Origin: Dugong dugon
Taxonomy: Eukaryota > Chordata > Mammalia > Sirenia > Dugongidae
Direction of reading: 5' to 3'
Length of the DNA: 64,000 bases
Assembly (NCBI GenBank): GCA_030035585.1
Contig: CM057481.1
Coordinates: 8,767,128 to 8,831,127, forward strand
The notes beneath the pieces are model-generated. The model saw only the letters and a list, made by a program, of their open reading frames with translations, did no database searches and was not told the origin of the DNA. Made by a program: the position numbers and the translations under genes. Shown here one piece after another: positions 10,757 through 21,463 of this stretch. Numbering within the stretch: the first letter of the stretch is position 1; each line of letters starts with the position of its first letter.

Positions 10757-12585
10757 GAGTAGCTAAAGTGAACGGAAGAAATGATGAAGTAAAATTGCTG
10801 AACAGAAGATTTCAAAGGGTGGCTCAAGAAAACAAGTAAAGTATTATGATGAAATGTGCAAAGACCTGGAGCTCGAAAACCAAAAAGGAAGAACACACGC
10901 AACACTTCTCAAGCTGAAAGAACTGAAGAAAAAAATTCAAGCCTCGAGTTGCAATACTGAAGGATTCTATGGGCAAAATACTGAACTACATAGAAAGCAT
11001 CAAAAGAAGATGGAAGGAATACACAGAGTCATTGTGCCAAAAAGAACTGGTTGAAGTTCAACCATCTCAGAAGGTAGCATATGATCAGGAACTGATGGTA
11101 CTGAAGGAAGAAGTCTAAGCTGCACAGAAGGCATTGGCGAGAAACAAGGCTGTAGGAATTGACGGAATACCATCTGAGATGTTGATGTTTCAACAAATGG
11201 ATGCAGCGCTGGAAGCTCTCACTCGTCTACACCAAGAAATCTGGAAGTGAACTACCTGGTCAGCCAACTGGAAGAGATCCATATTTATGCCTATTCCAAA
11301 GAAGATGATCCAACAGAAAGCAGAAATTATCAAACAATATCATTAATATCACACACCAGTAAAATTTTGCTGAAGATCATTCAAAAGCAGCTGCTGCAGT
11401 ACATTTGACAGGGAACTGCCAGAAATTCAAGCTGAATTCAGAAGAGGACGTGGAATCAGGGATATCATCGCTGATATCAGATGGATCTTGGCTGAAAGCA
11501 CGGAATACCAGAAAGATGTTTTCCCTTTATTTTACTGACTATGCAAAGGCATGAGACTATGTGATCATAACAAACTATGGATAACATTGCAAAGAATGGG
11601 AATTCTAGAACACTTAATTGTGCTCTTGCGGAACCAGTACATAGACCAAGAGGCAGTCATTCCAACAGAATAAGGGGATGCTGCATGGTTTAAAAACAGG
11701 AAAGACGTGTGTCAGGGTTGTATCCTTTCACCACATTAATTCAATCTGTATGCTGAGCAATTAATCCGAAAGGCTGGACTATATGAAGAAGGAAGAACGG
11801 AGCATCAAGACTAGAGGAAGACTCATTAACAATCTGCGATACGCAGATGACACGACCTTGCTTGCTGAAAGCTAAGAGGACTTGGAAGTACTTACTGATG
11901 AAGATCAAATACAGCCTTCACTATGGATTGCACCTCAACATAAAGAAAACAAAAATCCTCACAACTGGACCAATAAGCAACATCACGATAAACGGAGAAA
12001 AGATTGAAGTTGTCAAGGATTTCACTTTACTTGTATCCACAATCACTGTCCATGGAAGCAGCAAGTTAAGAAATCAAATAACATTATTACATTGGGCAAA
12101 TCTGCTGCAAAAGACCTCTTTCAAGCGTTAAAAAGCGAAGATGTCACTTTGAGGACTAAGGCCTGACCCAAGCCATGGTATTTTCAGTCACCTTATATGC
12201 ATGTGAAAGCTGGACAATGAATAAGGAAGAATGAAGAAGAATTGATGCATGAATTATGGTGTTGGTGAAGAATACTGAATATACCATAGACTGCCAGAAG
12301 AATGAACACACCTGTCTTGGAAGAAGTACAGCCAGAAAGCTCTCAGGTACTTTGGACATGTTATCAGGAGGGGCCAGTTCCTGGAGAAGTTCATCATGCT
12401 TGGTAAAGGAGAGTTAGCAAAAAAGAGGCAGTCCCTCAATGAGATGGACTGACACAGCGGCTGCAACAATGGGCTCAAACACAGCAACGATTGTGAGGAT
12501 GGTGCAGGACCGGGCAGCATTTCGTTCTGTTGTACATAGAGTTGCTGTGAGTTAGAATCGACTCAACGGCACCTAACAACAACAG
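10757..12585 (+). mobile_element. RTE (BovB-like) LINE, degenerate RT-domain copy
   Basis: This non-LTR retrotransposon is 5' truncated. Frame pieces at 10854-11054 (KDLELENQKGRTHATLLKLK), about 11300-11570 (palm region) and 11847-12131 carry RTE reverse-transcriptase sequence, but stops and frameshifts break it. The 3' end, GAGTTAGAATCGACTCAACG then GCACCTAACAACAACA, is shared with AfroSINE tails. A second RTE copy runs from 63190 to the window end. It is inactive. Confidence 0.85.
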
Positions 12586-12716
12586 TGGCACCATGGAAGG
12601 CAGGCCAGATGATCTGTTTCCATAAAGATTACAGCCAAGAAAACCCTAAGGAACACAGTTCTACTCTGTAACACACGGGGTCACTACGATGGTAACGGGT
12701 CTGTTTGTTTTTTATT
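12586..12716 (+). mobile_element. AfroSINE, head-truncated, abutting RTE tail
   Basis: It begins in the body (CCATAAAGATTACAGCCAAG) and ends ACGGGGTCACTACGATGGTA then ACGGGTCTG. It lies directly after the RTE 3' end. Confidence 0.8.
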
Positions 12717-13934
12717 GGTGTGCATGGTACACACTGACAAGAGTGACTTCCAGTGTAAAAAAAAAAAAAAAAAAGGGAAAATTGCCCATTATTTCCCCTC
12801 CTTCACACCAAGCACTTAAGCACTTACGAGTTCTAAAATAGTGTTTGGGTCCAGCTCCCTCTTTCTCAGGATGGCAAAAGAAACTGTACCGTAAACGGGA
12901 GCTTCATTTCTTATCACAGAAAAGCCACCCTAAGACCTCTAGCAGCTTGAAAAGGAACCACCACTTTCCCTGCAGCATAGACTAATCTGCCTCAAATGAG
13001 CCTGTTTAGATCCTTCAATCAATAACCTGTATTTTGATCTCAGCCCGTGCTTGTTTTCATTCATTGTTCAGTGGGGCATAAGGGGGGCCCCCACTCACTT
13101 TGCCATCTTGCTCCGCCTCAGTAATATATATTTTGAACAATCTGAAAATCACAATCCACTTGGAAGCTGTCTAAACACGGGTGGCGGTTCCCACTGTTTA
13201 CCTGGGGAGCAAAGTATGTAACCATCTTTTCGTGTAAGATAAACTTCAGCCCCAGAATCCTCTTTTCTCCTAGTAACTACAGCCAGGTTCTTACTTGTAT
13301 TCCTACAAGAAACCTTTCCAGTGGGGTATTTCTCAAAGACATGACATATAAAATGATACTAGCCCCCAAAAGAGGCTGCAAAAAATTGACTTCTCTGAGC
13401 AGGAAAAGATTATTTACAATCTTTAAGTTAACTAACTACTAGTCTCTAAAAGCTTCCAACTCTGGGCTTTCTGACTCCATTCCATCACAGATTTCAGGGA
13501 CAAGTAGGGAAAGGGAGTAACTAAGCAGACTATGAAAACAATCGCCATTATTATCTTATTACAACGCGCCGAAGTGCTGCAAGCTCTCACACAGTCTGCG
13601 TCAGTCTGTGCAAACACCTTTAAAGAAATGTTTTAAATATTCATCAAAATTTGGAATTCTAAAGAAAACTTCCAAATAGCATCCCAAAAAATCAGACAGA
13701 TTCTGATACTGAGCACTGGATTTCCTCAAAATTTTAGGATCTGAAAGCAATGATGTCTCTAATTTGGCATTACTTTTTAATAGGTATTCTGGTGATATAT
13801 GAATAGAGTTTACAAGACTTTAAAAAAAGGATCATCAGCTAAGAAGCTGAAGTGCAATAAACCAAACCACAACTCCAAAAACATTTATCCTATGAGAGAT
13901 ACAAAGCCTGGTTGCCTTGCATACACCTTGGAAA
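12717..13934. other. PXK intron 1, poly(A) run then unique sequence
   Basis: An A run lies at about 12757-12774. The rest shows no repeat or exon that I recognise. Confidence 0.4.
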
Positions 13935-14146
13935 ACCCAAGACCACACAACAAACCAGTACCACTTGGTAGACCTCATGGAGACCTCATGTGTGTCAGAG
14001 TAGATCTGTGCTCCATAGGGTTTTCAGTGGCTGATTTTTCAAAAGCAGACTGCCAGGCCTTTCTTCCGAGGCAATGGAGGACTTGAATCTCCAGCCTTTT
14101 GGTTAGCAGCCAAGTGTGTTAACCATCTGCACCACTCCGGGACTCT
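13935..14146 (-). mobile_element. AfroSINE (long subfamily)
   Basis: A reverse copy: GTGCTCCATAGGGTTTTCAG, GCCAGGCCTTTCTTCCGAGG and the head complement CAAGTGTGTTAACCATCTGC. Confidence 0.88.
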
Positions 14147-14684
14147 GTCAGAACATAAGCTCCAGGAAAGCAGGAGAGGAAAGCAGGAGCTGTCTAGTGC
14201 ACCCCACATCTCCAGCACATGCCTGGCACATATAGGCATTCAATACATTTTTGCTGAATGAATGAGTATTGCTGAAATAATAAACCATGCAGGAATGCAA
14301 TTTCCAAAAATCAAAAGTTCAAGGAAAGATCCATTTTCAGGAAGGATTTTAACATGTAATACTATCTTTTCCACCGATTTTTTAAAAATGTTCTTAGTTA
14401 CGCCTCAAACATCACTAAAATTTTCTCTCTCAAGAATAAAACGCACCAGATGCAGGGTAAATGGGCCCTGATCCAGATTAACCCCACAGAAGACTATTTT
14501 AAAAGGAAAAAACTGAGATTAAAAAGCTATCACACTACCGTGTACCAGCCAGCAAAAATCAGATACGCACATCTGATAACCCTCTTCAAAACGGTCAGTT
14601 TCCTGATTTCTATTTCAGCTAGGTAAGCATTTTTTTTAGTCTACTGACTTTAAGTTTTCCCATGCATGTAACCAAGAACCTGTA

Positions 14685-14775
14685 TTTCCCTCGTCTTCTC
14701 TCTTAATCCTCCCAAACTTTTTCCTACTCACCTGTGCGGCTTTTTACCAAAATTCCCTTTGTTTGGAAAATCCTC
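14685..14775 (+). repeat. 91-bp duplicated segment, copy 1
   Basis: It starts TTTCCCTCGTCTTCTCTCTT and ends GTTTGGAAAATCCTC. It is nearly identical (two differences seen) to 15983-16073, 1.3 kb away, while the sequence between is not duplicated. Confidence 0.85.
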
Positions 14776-15240
14776 CCCCATCCTCCGATCCATGTTGAAA
14801 GCATCTAGCCCCTAACTACTGTCCTCTCTGATTTTATGGAAGCTTCATTTCCTTGCAGCCGAGGCCTGGTGCATTTTGTGAAGCTAAATTCATCGTGCTC
14901 CATAAAAATGAAAATAAAATCATTCAGACCACAAGATCAATTACCACCCTTCGCCCTTTCTGCCAGGACCTTTCAGGACCTTGTGCTTCCATCATCCTTC
15001 TGGCACCTGTATTTTCCAAGATGGATTTACCAACCACAGAATTTTTCCCTCCCAAGTCCAAAATTCCGGAATCAGATTTAACCCGAGATTTTCTGCTTCC
15101 CGAGGCTACACAACCTCAATATGTGAAAGGAACTATGGACAGAAGTGAGCTTTCTTGCCACAATACTACTTTTAATGTGTTTATCCTTTCACATACATGT
15201 TTTCAGGGAGTAGATACAAGAAGAAAGGAATACATTTTAA
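14776..15240 (+). other. Intronic sequence with an overlapping open frame, no product
   Basis: A 131-codon frame at 14853-15248 overlaps an 81-codon one. Neither resembles a known family. The C/T-rich wording resembles L2 3' sequence, so a decayed L2 is possible. Confidence 0.3.
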
Positions 15241-15425
15241 ATACCTGATAAAGATTATTTCATTTGATCTTAGGAGGCAAGCAGAACAGGCATTCATTAC
15301 CCCCATTTACACACAATGAAACTATGCATCAAAAAGGTTGAAGTGACCAATGTCACATGGATAGAAAGTGTCAGCTCAGACCTGTACTGAGGTCTTGTTG
15401 CTCCCAACCCAAAGACTGTCTACTA
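15241..15425 (-). mobile_element. MIR
   Basis: A reverse MIR: TTATTTCATTTGATCTTAGG, CCATTTACACACAATGAAAC and GTGACCAATGTCACATGGAT. Confidence 0.6.
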
Positions 15426-15982
15426 TACACACTTCCCTTTTGTTTCTGTCCTGCAGCCAGAAACAACTTCCCAGCGTTTCAGTATTTCAAAGGGAGGGCA
15501 GACCTCTGACCTTTAGGACACCATCTCCACCTGCCAAGGCTTCAATCCCTTCAGCTAACAAGCTGGAAGGCTATCTTCTCCCTTCCCAATGGGAAACAAT
15601 GCCTTCCTTGTCTATGTACTCTCCTTAACAACTACTTCTTTCCAAGATAATTTCCAATAGTTCCTGTTTTAGAGGGACTTACTCATAAAACACTAATAGT
15701 CCAAAAAGTTTGCATCAGCATATAATTTTCTCAATAAAGTTCAGGGCTGATGCAACATTTCTGTCTCAGACTTTACAGCTAAAATAACAAGAACAGAGCA
15801 GCTGAAAAATTACGCAAGACAACGCTACATTTTTACTCCATCACATCTGTCTCTCTGGGTCTCCTGTGAGTCATTGTCCTTTGCGTTCAGTCATCATTAC
15901 AGGACTGCCATGTTCCACCCTAAATTATTCTATTTTATTTTTTAAAGAAAAGCTCTGCAGCAAAATGGAGTCCTCTCACAGC

Positions 15983-16073
15983 TTTCCCTCGTCTTCTCTC
16001 TTAATCCTCCCAAATTTTTTCCTACTCACCTGTGTGGCTTTTTACCAAAATTCCCTTTGTTTGGAAAATCCTC
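15983..16073 (+). repeat. 91-bp duplicated segment, copy 2
   Basis: It matches 14685-14775 with C to T changes in CCCAAATTTTTT and TGTGTGGC. The flanks differ from copy 1. Confidence 0.85.
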
Positions 16074-17379
16074 ACCCAAGCAGATGAAACCCTGACCCCT
16101 AATTTAGCACCTCAGATGCTGTGTTGCTCCAATTTTCACCACTATCATTTCACACAAACAGAAAAAAAAGGCATGGTAAAGTCACAGTTCATTTATTTAT
16201 TCATCAACAAACATATATGAAAACCTGTCAGACGTGAGGGAGCAGGACCCAAATGTGAACAAGAAGCTATCCCTCTCTCATAGCCTGGTGGAGAGGAAAG
16301 GGAAAGAACTAATTACAGGGCAAACTGATGACTGTGGTTACCATGGAGGTGAGCACATGGCCTGGGGCAGTGGCCATCATGGAATGCTTCCGGAAGAAGT
16401 GATCTGTGAGCATTTATAAGCCTCTATCTCTTCACTGTCAGTACAAAATAAACCCAAAAGACTCAACCCCACTCTGAAAGGTTATAAGCTTTACTTGCCA
16501 ACAGTCACGTCAAAAGTCTAATTTCATAGGAGAATTGTCTGGACTCCTCATCGTAAATTTCAACCCTTAACACATGCTCCCTTAGGCAGGAGTTGCCGGA
16601 AGTTTAACAACTTCTGTCCTCTATGGTGCCCTCATACGTCTGTAAAACAGGATTAAATGAAATAACTGCACTTTTTAAAAACATAAATCATTTTCCTAAC
16701 TGCCAATGAACACTTTGAACACTCCCTACAAAGCATGGCCACAGGAGGAGGGAACTAAGATTAAAAACAAAAACAAACAAAAAAACCCCGCACTTTAATG
16801 CAACAGAATGAAAGGTCTCTTTTGAAGTCACCAGAACAACTCGAACAAAAAGAAAAACAGAAGGCTATTGTGGGGCTTTAGCCTCCAGATGATGAACACC
16901 AAACACACTGCAGTAGTAAACAAGCAAGCCTCTGAGCCCTGCCCGATCTGGTGACCTGACAAAACATTACAACCTAAGGAACGGCTTTCTCCCCATTCAT
17001 TATTTCCCAAACAGAGTCCCACTGGCTGGCATCTTCAGGTTTTGTGTTCGTTTTTTTTGCTGGTTTGTGGGTTTACTGCTTGTAAAGTATAATGCATAGC
17101 GTGCATTTCAAAGAAAAAAGGTACAGGCAAATGAAAGTAACTATGGTTTTAAAGCCCCATGAAAGGCAGTAAATGCAAGAGAAATGAACTCTCCCTGTGT
17201 TTACTATACGGACCTATTACTCTTTTATGCTACTCCAGTGGATTAAAAACTCAAATAGACGCTACCACTGCCCCACTACATGGTCAGGTTAGAGGAGAGA
17301 AGGAGCACGTTCAGACACCTGCCTCAGCAGGACCCCAGACGGCCTCCCTCACCAGTTCCCTCGCCTCGCCCAAGTAGCT
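16074..17379. other. PXK intron 1, no recognised element
   Basis: About 1.3 kb of unique sequence approaching the CpG island. Nothing nameable was seen. Confidence 0.4.
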
Positions 17380-17930
17380 GACCTGGAAATGCGGCTGCAG
17401 ACCCCGGCCGCTTTCGCTCTGCTGTCCCAACAAGCAGGCTCTAAATTCACACTTTCATTTCGCCAGGCACACCCTCATCCCCACCTCTCAAACCCCCCGC
17501 TGCAAGGAGGGAGACTCAACAGCCCCGAAGAGAAGGCTGGCGGCGGGCAGAAGCGGATGAGAGGCTCCTGAGCGCTTTCTTAACTATTCCCCCGGCCAAA
17601 GGTGGCCCGGGGAATCCAACACCTCTCCTGCCTCGGAGCCCCTTTTCCTGGGCCAGAGGCTCCAGGCCTGGCTCTCGGTGGGAGGCCCCCCTAGCCCTCT
17701 CACCTCCGGACCTGGGGGCTGCGGTTCCCTTCTCGGCCCCTCCGGACCTCAGCGCTCGCCTGGGCCCCGGGGAGCCTGACCCTGACCCACGGCCGCGCCA
17801 GAGCCCTCCTGGCCTGGGCCGCCGCCCCTGGGCCCAGCCTCCACCCGGGCAAGCCGGCCTGTCCCGCGTCCCGCCGCCCCCAGCCCCCTCGCGGCCCGGG
17901 CCGCCCCGCGTCGCCCGGCGGGCCGCGCAC

Positions 17931-18032
17931 CGTGTGGGACTGCAGGCTCTGGCTCGCCTCGATGGCTGCTGTCAGCGGCACCGTGTCGTCCAGCAGCACC
18001 TTGCCGACTGGCGGCTTCTCCATGAAGGCCAT
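17931..18032 (-). CDS. PXK: PXK first coding exon (residues 1-34)
   Basis: This exon encodes the N-terminus of PXK, a PX-domain protein with a kinase-like domain that acts on endosomal membranes and in receptor and Na,K-ATPase trafficking. It reads MAFMEKPPVGKVLLDDTVPL and then TAAIEASQSLQSHT, matching human PXK except for V instead of A at residue 9. The ATG at 18032-18030 is the first ATG in a long open upstream frame and has G at both -3 and +4. The exon ends ACG followed by a gtgcgc donor at 17930. The PX domain starts in later exons, none of which I could find to the left, so 1-17930 is taken as intron 1. Exon identity is near certain. The absence of exon 2 from the window is less so, because short exons are hard to see by eye. 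Confidence 0.95.
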
Positions 18033-18117
18033 CCCGGGCCGCCGGGCCGCCGCCGCCTCAGGACCAGAGGCAGGACCGGAGGTGCCTACTCCCGCCGCCC
18101 GCCCGGCTCCGCCGCCG

Positions 18118-18350
18118 CTGTCAACACGCGCCGCCGCCGTCGGCCGGGCCAACGGGGTCCTAGCGCCAACTACCCCAGCGCCACTGCTGTCGACAGGCAC
18201 CGCCGCTGCCTGCCGGGCCCGCGGGGTCCTAGCGCCGCTACTTCCCCAGCCGCCACTGTCAGCACTGGCCGTTTTACGCTCCGCCGCCTGCCGCCGGGTC
18301 CTAGCACCAACGTACCAAAAAAGGGCAGCCTGCGGGTCCCTAGCGACAAC
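18118..18350. repeat. Degenerate ~70-bp minisatellite in the PXK 5' leader
   Basis: The motif GGGTCCTAGC recurs at 18155, 18224 and 18296, and as GGGTCCCTAGC at 18334, so spacings are 69, 72 and 38. The phrase CTGTC starts at 18118, 18187 and 18256, again 69 apart. Units therefore run about 69-72 bp with a truncated last copy, and share GCCGCC and CCCCAGC blocks. It lies just upstream of the PXK ATG, inside the likely first exon or core promoter. Confidence 0.7.
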
Positions 18351-18360
18351 TTCCGCCTAA

Positions 18361-19076
18361 TCGCGGTCCTGGGCCCGAGCCTCCCAGCCCCTCGCAGTCA
18401 CAGCGCAGACTCGGTGCTCCTGGCACCAGCTCTCGGACCCGGGAACACTCCATCCTGGGCCATCACCTCTAGCCTCAGATCCGAAGACGCCGCGCCCTGA
18501 GCCCTGGGATCCAGGAACCCTTAGGCACAGAACTCCCAAGTCAAGCCTCAGAAGCTGAGACTGTCAGACCTGAGACCCTTAAAACTGGAACTCTCCCACC
18601 CAGTCCCCCCAGGCCTAAGGACCTGGGACCCCAGAAAAAGGGCCTTCAGGATGGAAGTCCTCAGTCTGAGCCCCGGCATCACAGCAAAGGCCTGGATTGT
18701 ATTTAAAAGGTAGCTTCTCCAGGTCTCAAGCTTAAATTAATGGGATTGTTGAGCAACCACAAGTGCCCAGAACCCATTGGAAGGAGATGTAAAGAAGGAA
18801 ATGTAGAACTTCTCGATTCGGCCCTCCTAATCTTTTTTTTAATACTCCAATGTATTTAAAAGCAGCAGAATCTATTAAAACCATGTCACTGAGGGAGGAT
18901 TCAACGTTTTACTTCTGTTTTTTCTTGTTTTAAGGCAAATGGATTATTTCATTGCCAGAATCACAGAAACCAAAATCTTGGCTTTTATCATTACTCCTAT
19001 CATGACGTGGACTGACCAAAACCAGCTCTTACTGCTGGTGGGAGTATTAATTGGCACAACCTTTCTGAAGGGTATT
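18361..19076. other. Upstream flank of PXK, no recognised element
   Basis: It goes from the edge of the CpG island into AT-rich DNA. The frame starting near 18939 runs into a SINE and is not a gene. Confidence 0.4.
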
Positions 19077-19706
19077 TGTTATGGATTCAATGGTGCCCCC
19101 CAAAAATATGTTGTAAATCCTAAACTCTGTACTTGTGGGGTAGGTGCCTTGGTGGCACAGAGGTTCAAGTGCTCAGCTGCTAATGGAAGTTGGCAATTCG
19201 AACCCAACCGCTGCTCCTCGGGAGAAAGATGTGGCAGTCTGCTTCCATACAGATTACAGCCTTGGAAACTCTATGGGGCAGTTCTACTCTGTCCTATATG
19301 GTCGCTATGAGTTGGAATCAACTTGACAGCAGTGAATTTGCTTTTTGGGTTTTAATGCCTATGGTTATCCCCATTTGGGAAGCAGTTGTCTTTGTTATGT
19401 TGATGAGGCAGGGTTACAGTAGGCTTTGTCTTGACTCAATCTCTTTTTTAATACAAAAGAAATTGAATAATCAAGTGAGCAAGCCGAGATGGGGACAGGA
19501 GATGCCAAGTCACATGAAGACTGTCCAGGAGCAGAAGCTCAGAAGAGACAAAGACCTTCCTCCAGAGCCGACAGAGAGAGAAAAACTTCCCCGAGAGCCA
19601 GCACCCTGAATTCTGACTTCTGGCCTTCTAAACTGTGAGAAAATAAATTTGTTTGTTAAAGCCACCCACTTGTGGTATTTCTGTTATAGCAGCACTGGAT
19701 AATTAA
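19077..19706 (+). mobile_element. ERVL/MaLR-type LTR, split by a SINE
   Basis: It starts TGTTATGGATTCAATGGTGC, resumes after the SINE at about 19353, and has TTAAAGCCACCCACTTGTGG and GTTATAGCAGCACTGGATAA at its end. It is the same family as the LTR at 58456-58974. Flanks GTATT and GCATT may be a decayed 5-bp duplication. It has no internal region and is a relic. Confidence 0.7.
19143..19352 (+). mobile_element. AfroSINE nested in LTR
   Basis: The head CTTGGTGGCACAGAGGTTCA, body and tail TATGAGTTGGAATCAACTTG are all present. Confidence 0.88.
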
Positions 19707-19784
19707 GCATTTATCCATGCAACAGTTATTTACTGAGTACCAATCATGTAATAAGGCCTTGTGCTAGAAGCTAGGATTTGACAA

Positions 19785-20235
19785 TACATGACAGGGGCTT
19801 TGAAAATGTTCTCGCCCTGTGACTCAGTAATTCCTCCTCTAGGAAGGTATCCTAAGGAAATAATCAGAGATCAGTGCAAAGATACAGCACACAAGGATAA
19901 ATATCTAACAGTAGGGGATTGGACCACTCCTTCCTGGTACATCAGAAATAGAATATCTTGCAATGATTGAAAATCAGATTACTGAAGAATATCTAAAGAT
20001 GTTGGAAAATGCTTTTGATATACTAGTTGGTTAAAAAAGTGATATATGTATTTGTATGACTCCAAATTTTAAAAAAAAGTCCATTTGTAGGAAAAACACC
20101 AGGAGACACACCAAAATGTTAGCTGTGGGTCTCTAGGAAGCAGGACAATGATGATTTCTATTTTCATGCTTTTCTGTATTTTTCAAAAGGTCTATACTAA
20201 AAATATTTGCTTGTGTGATTAGAAAAAAAAAATAG
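19785..20235 (+). mobile_element. Old L1 3' fragment (probable)
   Basis: L1 3' UTR-like text: CAGTAATTCCTCCTCTAGGA, then TATCTAACAGTAGGGGATTG, ending before an A-rich stretch at 20221. It is diverged. Confidence 0.4.
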
Positions 20236-21319
20236 TAATGTCATACAACCAGGATCCAATGCTCTGACAAGCCAATGGTTCCATGAGGTACATTTCAGAG
20301 AGTAAGTCTGCTCTGAACCTAACCAGCTGGGGTTTAGCCCCATTCCCACTGTACTCTATGGGGCTGCACAGTGCAATGCTTCTGTAATAAAAACCAACTT
20401 GTCTAAAGGTTCACAGTTTACAGGTACTTTCACATGCCTTATCTCTCTTGATTACAACAATGCCCTGAGGAACACATTTCCATAACATAATACTTTCTGT
20501 TGCTAAATTACTTTTTTTTTCTTTTACCATTGTGTATGTGTTTCAGTCAAACTATGACAGCAGTGCTGTTTTCAAGGTCAAGTAAATGTTGAGGGCTTTC
20601 TATGCAGTGGGTTCTGTGGAGGACAAAATGGGGAATCAGCAGAGTCCTTTTCCTCCAACAATGCTTTAGGAGGGAAGGGAAGGTCGTCACAGAAACAAAG
20701 GCTCCAGGGCAGCCTGTCATGAGTACTAGAATTGAGGCACCAGGCACTGTGGGAGGATAAGGGAGAAGAGAGTAGAGTGGGCTGGAGTGGACTATGGACA
20801 GAGGGATGTGGGGAAAGAACATTTTACTCCTTCTTTTAGCAAACCCCCTACTGAACCTGTACTAGATACCACACACAGCTGTGTAGGCACTGGAGGGTCA
20901 GAGGTAAGCAGGACAGATGACATTTGCCATCTAGCTGCTCAGCCACATAAACAACTAGAAAACAATACCGATGAGCAGTGACACCCCAGCCCAGGGGTTT
21001 ATGGGAGCTCTGGGCATAGCAGAGCCATGCAGACTGGAGGACCTGAGAACAGGTTGTGGTAGATGGGCTGAGCAGGAAATGCTTAGAAGAAAAGTTGAAA
21101 AAGGGAGCCCTTTCATACCCCTCTACTCCCCAAGCTGTTCCATCTTCTTCTGATAGTTGGTTAAGGACTGGTATCTCTGAGACTTGACAACTTTGGGAAA
21201 CCACTCTGAGACTACAGTGGTCACTCACTAACAGGTACTTCTGATCTTGGCTCTGCTTCAGCTTCAAAGAGAGAAACATGAATAACAAGCAGATAAAGTA
21301 GGATGTGGGCGGGAGTAGG
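20236..21319. other. Intergenic sequence, mostly unique
   Basis: A weak reverse MIR may lie at 20390-20480. The 180-codon minus frame ending at 20848 begins inside the SINE at 21320 and has no family match, so it is not called. Confidence 0.35.
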
Positions 21320-21463
21320 GGGAGTCCCTGGGTGGTGCAAATGGTTAACGTTCTCAGCTGCTCACCCAAAGGTTGGAGGTTCCTGTTCACTCAGAGGTGC
21401 CTCAGATGAAAGGCCTAGCCATCTACTTCTGAAAAGCCAGCGATTGAAAACCCTATGGACACA
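21320..21463 (+). mobile_element. AfroSINE, 5' part (split by L1)
   Basis: It runs from GGGAGTCCCTGGGTGGTGCA to GATTGAAAACCCTATGGA and stops abruptly where the L1 starts. Its 3' part is at 24975-25057. Confidence 0.88.

Larger units (their letters stand above)
17380..18360 (-). promoter_or_regulatory. PXK: PXK CpG-island promoter and 5' leader
   Basis: A GC-rich, CpG-dense block surrounds the PXK start codon and is the only such block within 10 kb on either side. The leader upstream of the ATG (coordinates above 18032) is rich in GCC/GCG triplets and contains a degenerate minisatellite at 18118-18350. I saw no TATA box at a sensible distance, as is usual for a CpG-island promoter. The transcription start cannot be fixed from sequence alone. 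Confidence 0.75.

Noticed and set aside
14853..15248. 131-codon plus-strand frame
   Set aside because: It overlaps another frame of similar length, has no recognisable domain, and lies in PXK intron 1.
17934..18500. Long plus-strand frames (142 and 188 codons) across the PXK CpG island
   Set aside because: They are antisense to PXK in very GC-rich DNA where stops are rare. They encode low-complexity Arg/Pro/Ala text and the minisatellite explains their repeats.
20848..21390. 180-codon minus-strand frame
   Set aside because: It begins inside an AfroSINE and shows no domain. There is no splice or neighbour support.
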